A DNA stretch of 62,815 nucleotides from Paenibacillus soyae (lineage in GTDB: Bacteria; Bacillota; Bacilli; Paenibacillales; Paenibacillaceae). Each line of letters starts with the position of its first letter. The first letter of the stretch is position 1. The notes under the pieces were generated by a model. It was not told where the DNA came from. It made no database searches and was given only the letters and a program-made list of their open reading frames with translations. The position numbers were made by a program, and so were the translations under genes. The stretch lies in contig NZ_JANIPJ010000031.1 in NCBI RefSeq assembly GCF_024623455.1, forward strand, positions 1-62,815. The letters are read 5' to 3'. Positions 61,879-62,815 of the stretch are shown one piece after another.

Positions 61879-62634
61879 ATGTCATATCGCTTATTGGTCG
61901 TAGAGGATGAGAAGTGGGTGCGCACCGCGCTTCGGAAGGTGATTGGCAAGGTGGATCTCCCCGTTCATGTCGAGCATGAGGCGGCGAACGGCATGGAAGC
62001 TCTGGATTGGCTCCGCGCGCATGATGCGGACCTAGTCTTAACGGATATCCGGATGCCGGTAATGGATGGGCTTACGCTACTGGAGGAGCTTGGGGCCAGC
62101 GAATGCGGCGCGGACGCGGTCATCGTCAGCGGCCATGACGATTTCCAATACGCCCAGCAAGCCATGCGTAAAGGCGCGTTCGATTATTTGCTCAAGCCGG
62201 TCGAGAAAGAAGAGCTCGAAGCCTGTCTCAGCGGCTGGATCGCCAAGAGGCAGCAAGCAGGCCGAAGCGGCGGTACAGCCGCTCCCGAGACCGTAGATGT
62301 CCGGGAGCTGTCGCCCGTGGAGCAAATTATCCATTATATCAAGTCGAACCGCGAGTACGATCTTTCGTCGGCGGAGGCGGCGGACCGGGTGCATCTCAAC
62401 CCCAGCTACTTCAGCAAGCTGTTCAGGCAGACGACGGGCATGACGTTTACCGATTACGTCACGTCGATGCGGATGCAAGAAGCGGCGGGCTTGCTGCAGA
62501 GAACGTCGCTTCGCGTGACCGAAATCGCGGAGAGGCTCCGCTTCAAGGACCCCGCTTACTTCGCGAATACGTTCAAGAAAACGATTGGCCATTCGCCAAG
62601 CGAATACCGTAAGCATCACAGACACTCTCTGTAA
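61879..62634 (+). CDS. response regulator with AraC-type DNA-binding domain (short YesN type)
   Basis: A 251-residue regulator, half the size of the one at 6614, because the long middle region is absent. The receiver has D10/E11-type acid residues in VVEDEKW, phospho-acceptor D56 in DLVLTDIRMP and K in YLLKPVEK; the AraC part has LSSAEAADRVHLNPSYFSKLF and VTEIAERLRFKDPAYFANTF. AAGGGGAG precedes ATG 61879. It is the presumed activator of the TRAP operon upstream. Confidence 0.94.
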   Translation: MSYRLLVVEDEKWVRTALRKVIGKVDLPVHVEHEAANGMEALDWLRAHDADLVLTDIRMPVMDGLTLLEELGASECGADAVIVSGHDDFQYAQQAMRKGAFDYLLKPVEKEELEACLSGWIAKRQQAGRSGGTAAPETVDVRELSPVEQIIHYIKSNREYDLSSAEAADRVHLNPSYFSKLFRQTTGMTFTDYVTSMRMQEAAGLLQRTSLRVTEIAERLRFKDPAYFANTFKKTIGHSPSEYRKHHRHSL

Positions 62635-62649
62635 CGTTAACGTTTCTTA

Positions 62650-62687
62650 AAGGAAAGAGGAAGGGGCTCCTTTCTCTTTCCTTTTTT
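62650..62687 (+). terminator. Rho-independent terminator of the TRAP/two-component unit
   Basis: AAAGGAAAGAG (62650-62660) pairs with CTCTTTCCTTT, with a T-run to 62687. The group II intron begins two bases on. Confidence 0.85.
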
Positions 62688-62688
62688 C

Positions 62689-62815
62689 GTACGCCCAGCA
62701 TGGGCGTCATCTCTAGGGTGAAAGTCCCGAACGGGGGCTGGCGAACGCCTACCGTTAGCCAAGAGCAAGGGTGTCCGTCGCGAGGCGGAATCTGAAGGAA
62801 GCTGGAGGCAAATGC
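62689..62815 (+). mobile_element. group IIC intron, 5' part (runs off the window)
   Basis: The sequence starts GTACGCCCAGCATGGGCG and continues with CTAGGGTGAAAGTCCCGAAC, GTTAGCC, CAAGGGTGTCCGTCGCGAGG and GGAATCTGAAGGAAGC. This order and wording closely follow domain I of the Oceanobacillus iheyensis group IIC intron, which begins GUGUGCCCGGCAUGGGUGC. The 5' end is placed at GT 62689. Class C introns insert behind transcription terminators, and this one lies directly after the T-run of one. The maturase/reverse-transcriptase gene would be beyond the window, so completeness is unknown. Confidence 0.88.

Noticed and set aside
62633..62646. AACGTTAACGTT palindrome after the last regulator gene
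   Set aside because: It lies before the terminator at the gene end; no reason to call an operator.

Overview
The window looks like a chromosomal segment of a GC-rich, spore-former-type Firmicute of the Paenibacillaceae (Paenibacillus/Cohnella-like). The reasons are purine-rich Shine-Dalgarno sites before nearly every gene, ATP/GTP/TTG start use, LplB/YtcP-type sugar permeases without their own ATPase, YesM/YesN-type two-component pairs, membrane-bound AraC sensors and CcpA/LacI-like palindromes. No rRNA, intact tRNA, CRISPR or phage genes were seen. Almost every gene concerns uptake and intracellular breakdown of carbohydrates, and several point to pectin (rhamnogalacturonan/oligogalacturonate).

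Layout: (1) 1-880, a repeat-containing leader and a thioredoxin-like protein. (2) 1178-8206, ABC sugar importer (two permeases, lipoprotein) followed by a YesM/YesN-type kinase and regulator. (3) 8303-13891, singletons: a P-loop kinase-like protein, a minus-strand UgpABE-like importer, an RNase H-like protein and an orphan nicotianamine-synthase-like protein. (4) 14072-25934, a membrane AraC sensor, then an eight-gene set: binding protein, two permeases, TIM-barrel isomerase-like protein, two unrecognised proteins and a GH88/GH105-type hydrolase. (5) 26113-34506, a complete-looking iolDECAGB myo-inositol operon followed by a LacI-family regulator. (6) 34507-35963, a short terminator-bounded unit holding a 21-codon ORF, then rsgA. 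(7) 36230-55638, a third importer, Gfo/Idh oxidoreductase, second long GH105-type protein, membrane AraC sensor, six-hairpin glycosidase-like protein, oligogalacturonate lyase (PL22), GH105, GH95 and a GH3 of inverted domain order. (8) 55773-56761, two small membrane proteins. (9) 57091-62634, a TRAP transporter (dctQMP-like) with a YesM/YesN-like pair behind it. (10) 62689-62815, the 5' end of a group IIC intron sitting immediately behind the last terminator and running off the window.

How it fits together (inference): secreted lyases encoded elsewhere would release oligo-uronides; the three CUT1 importers and the TRAP system bring them in; PL22, GH105-type enzymes, GH95 and GH3 finish them inside the cell (none of these has a visible signal peptide); Gfo/Idh and TIM-barrel proteins process the products. 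Each importer has its own sensor. The importers lack an ATPase and must borrow one, as B. subtilis MsmX does for its pectin importers. Palindromes related to TAAACCGCTTA lie before the 14072 sensor, the 16703 operon and iolD, and CcpA-like sites precede several operons, suggesting common control.
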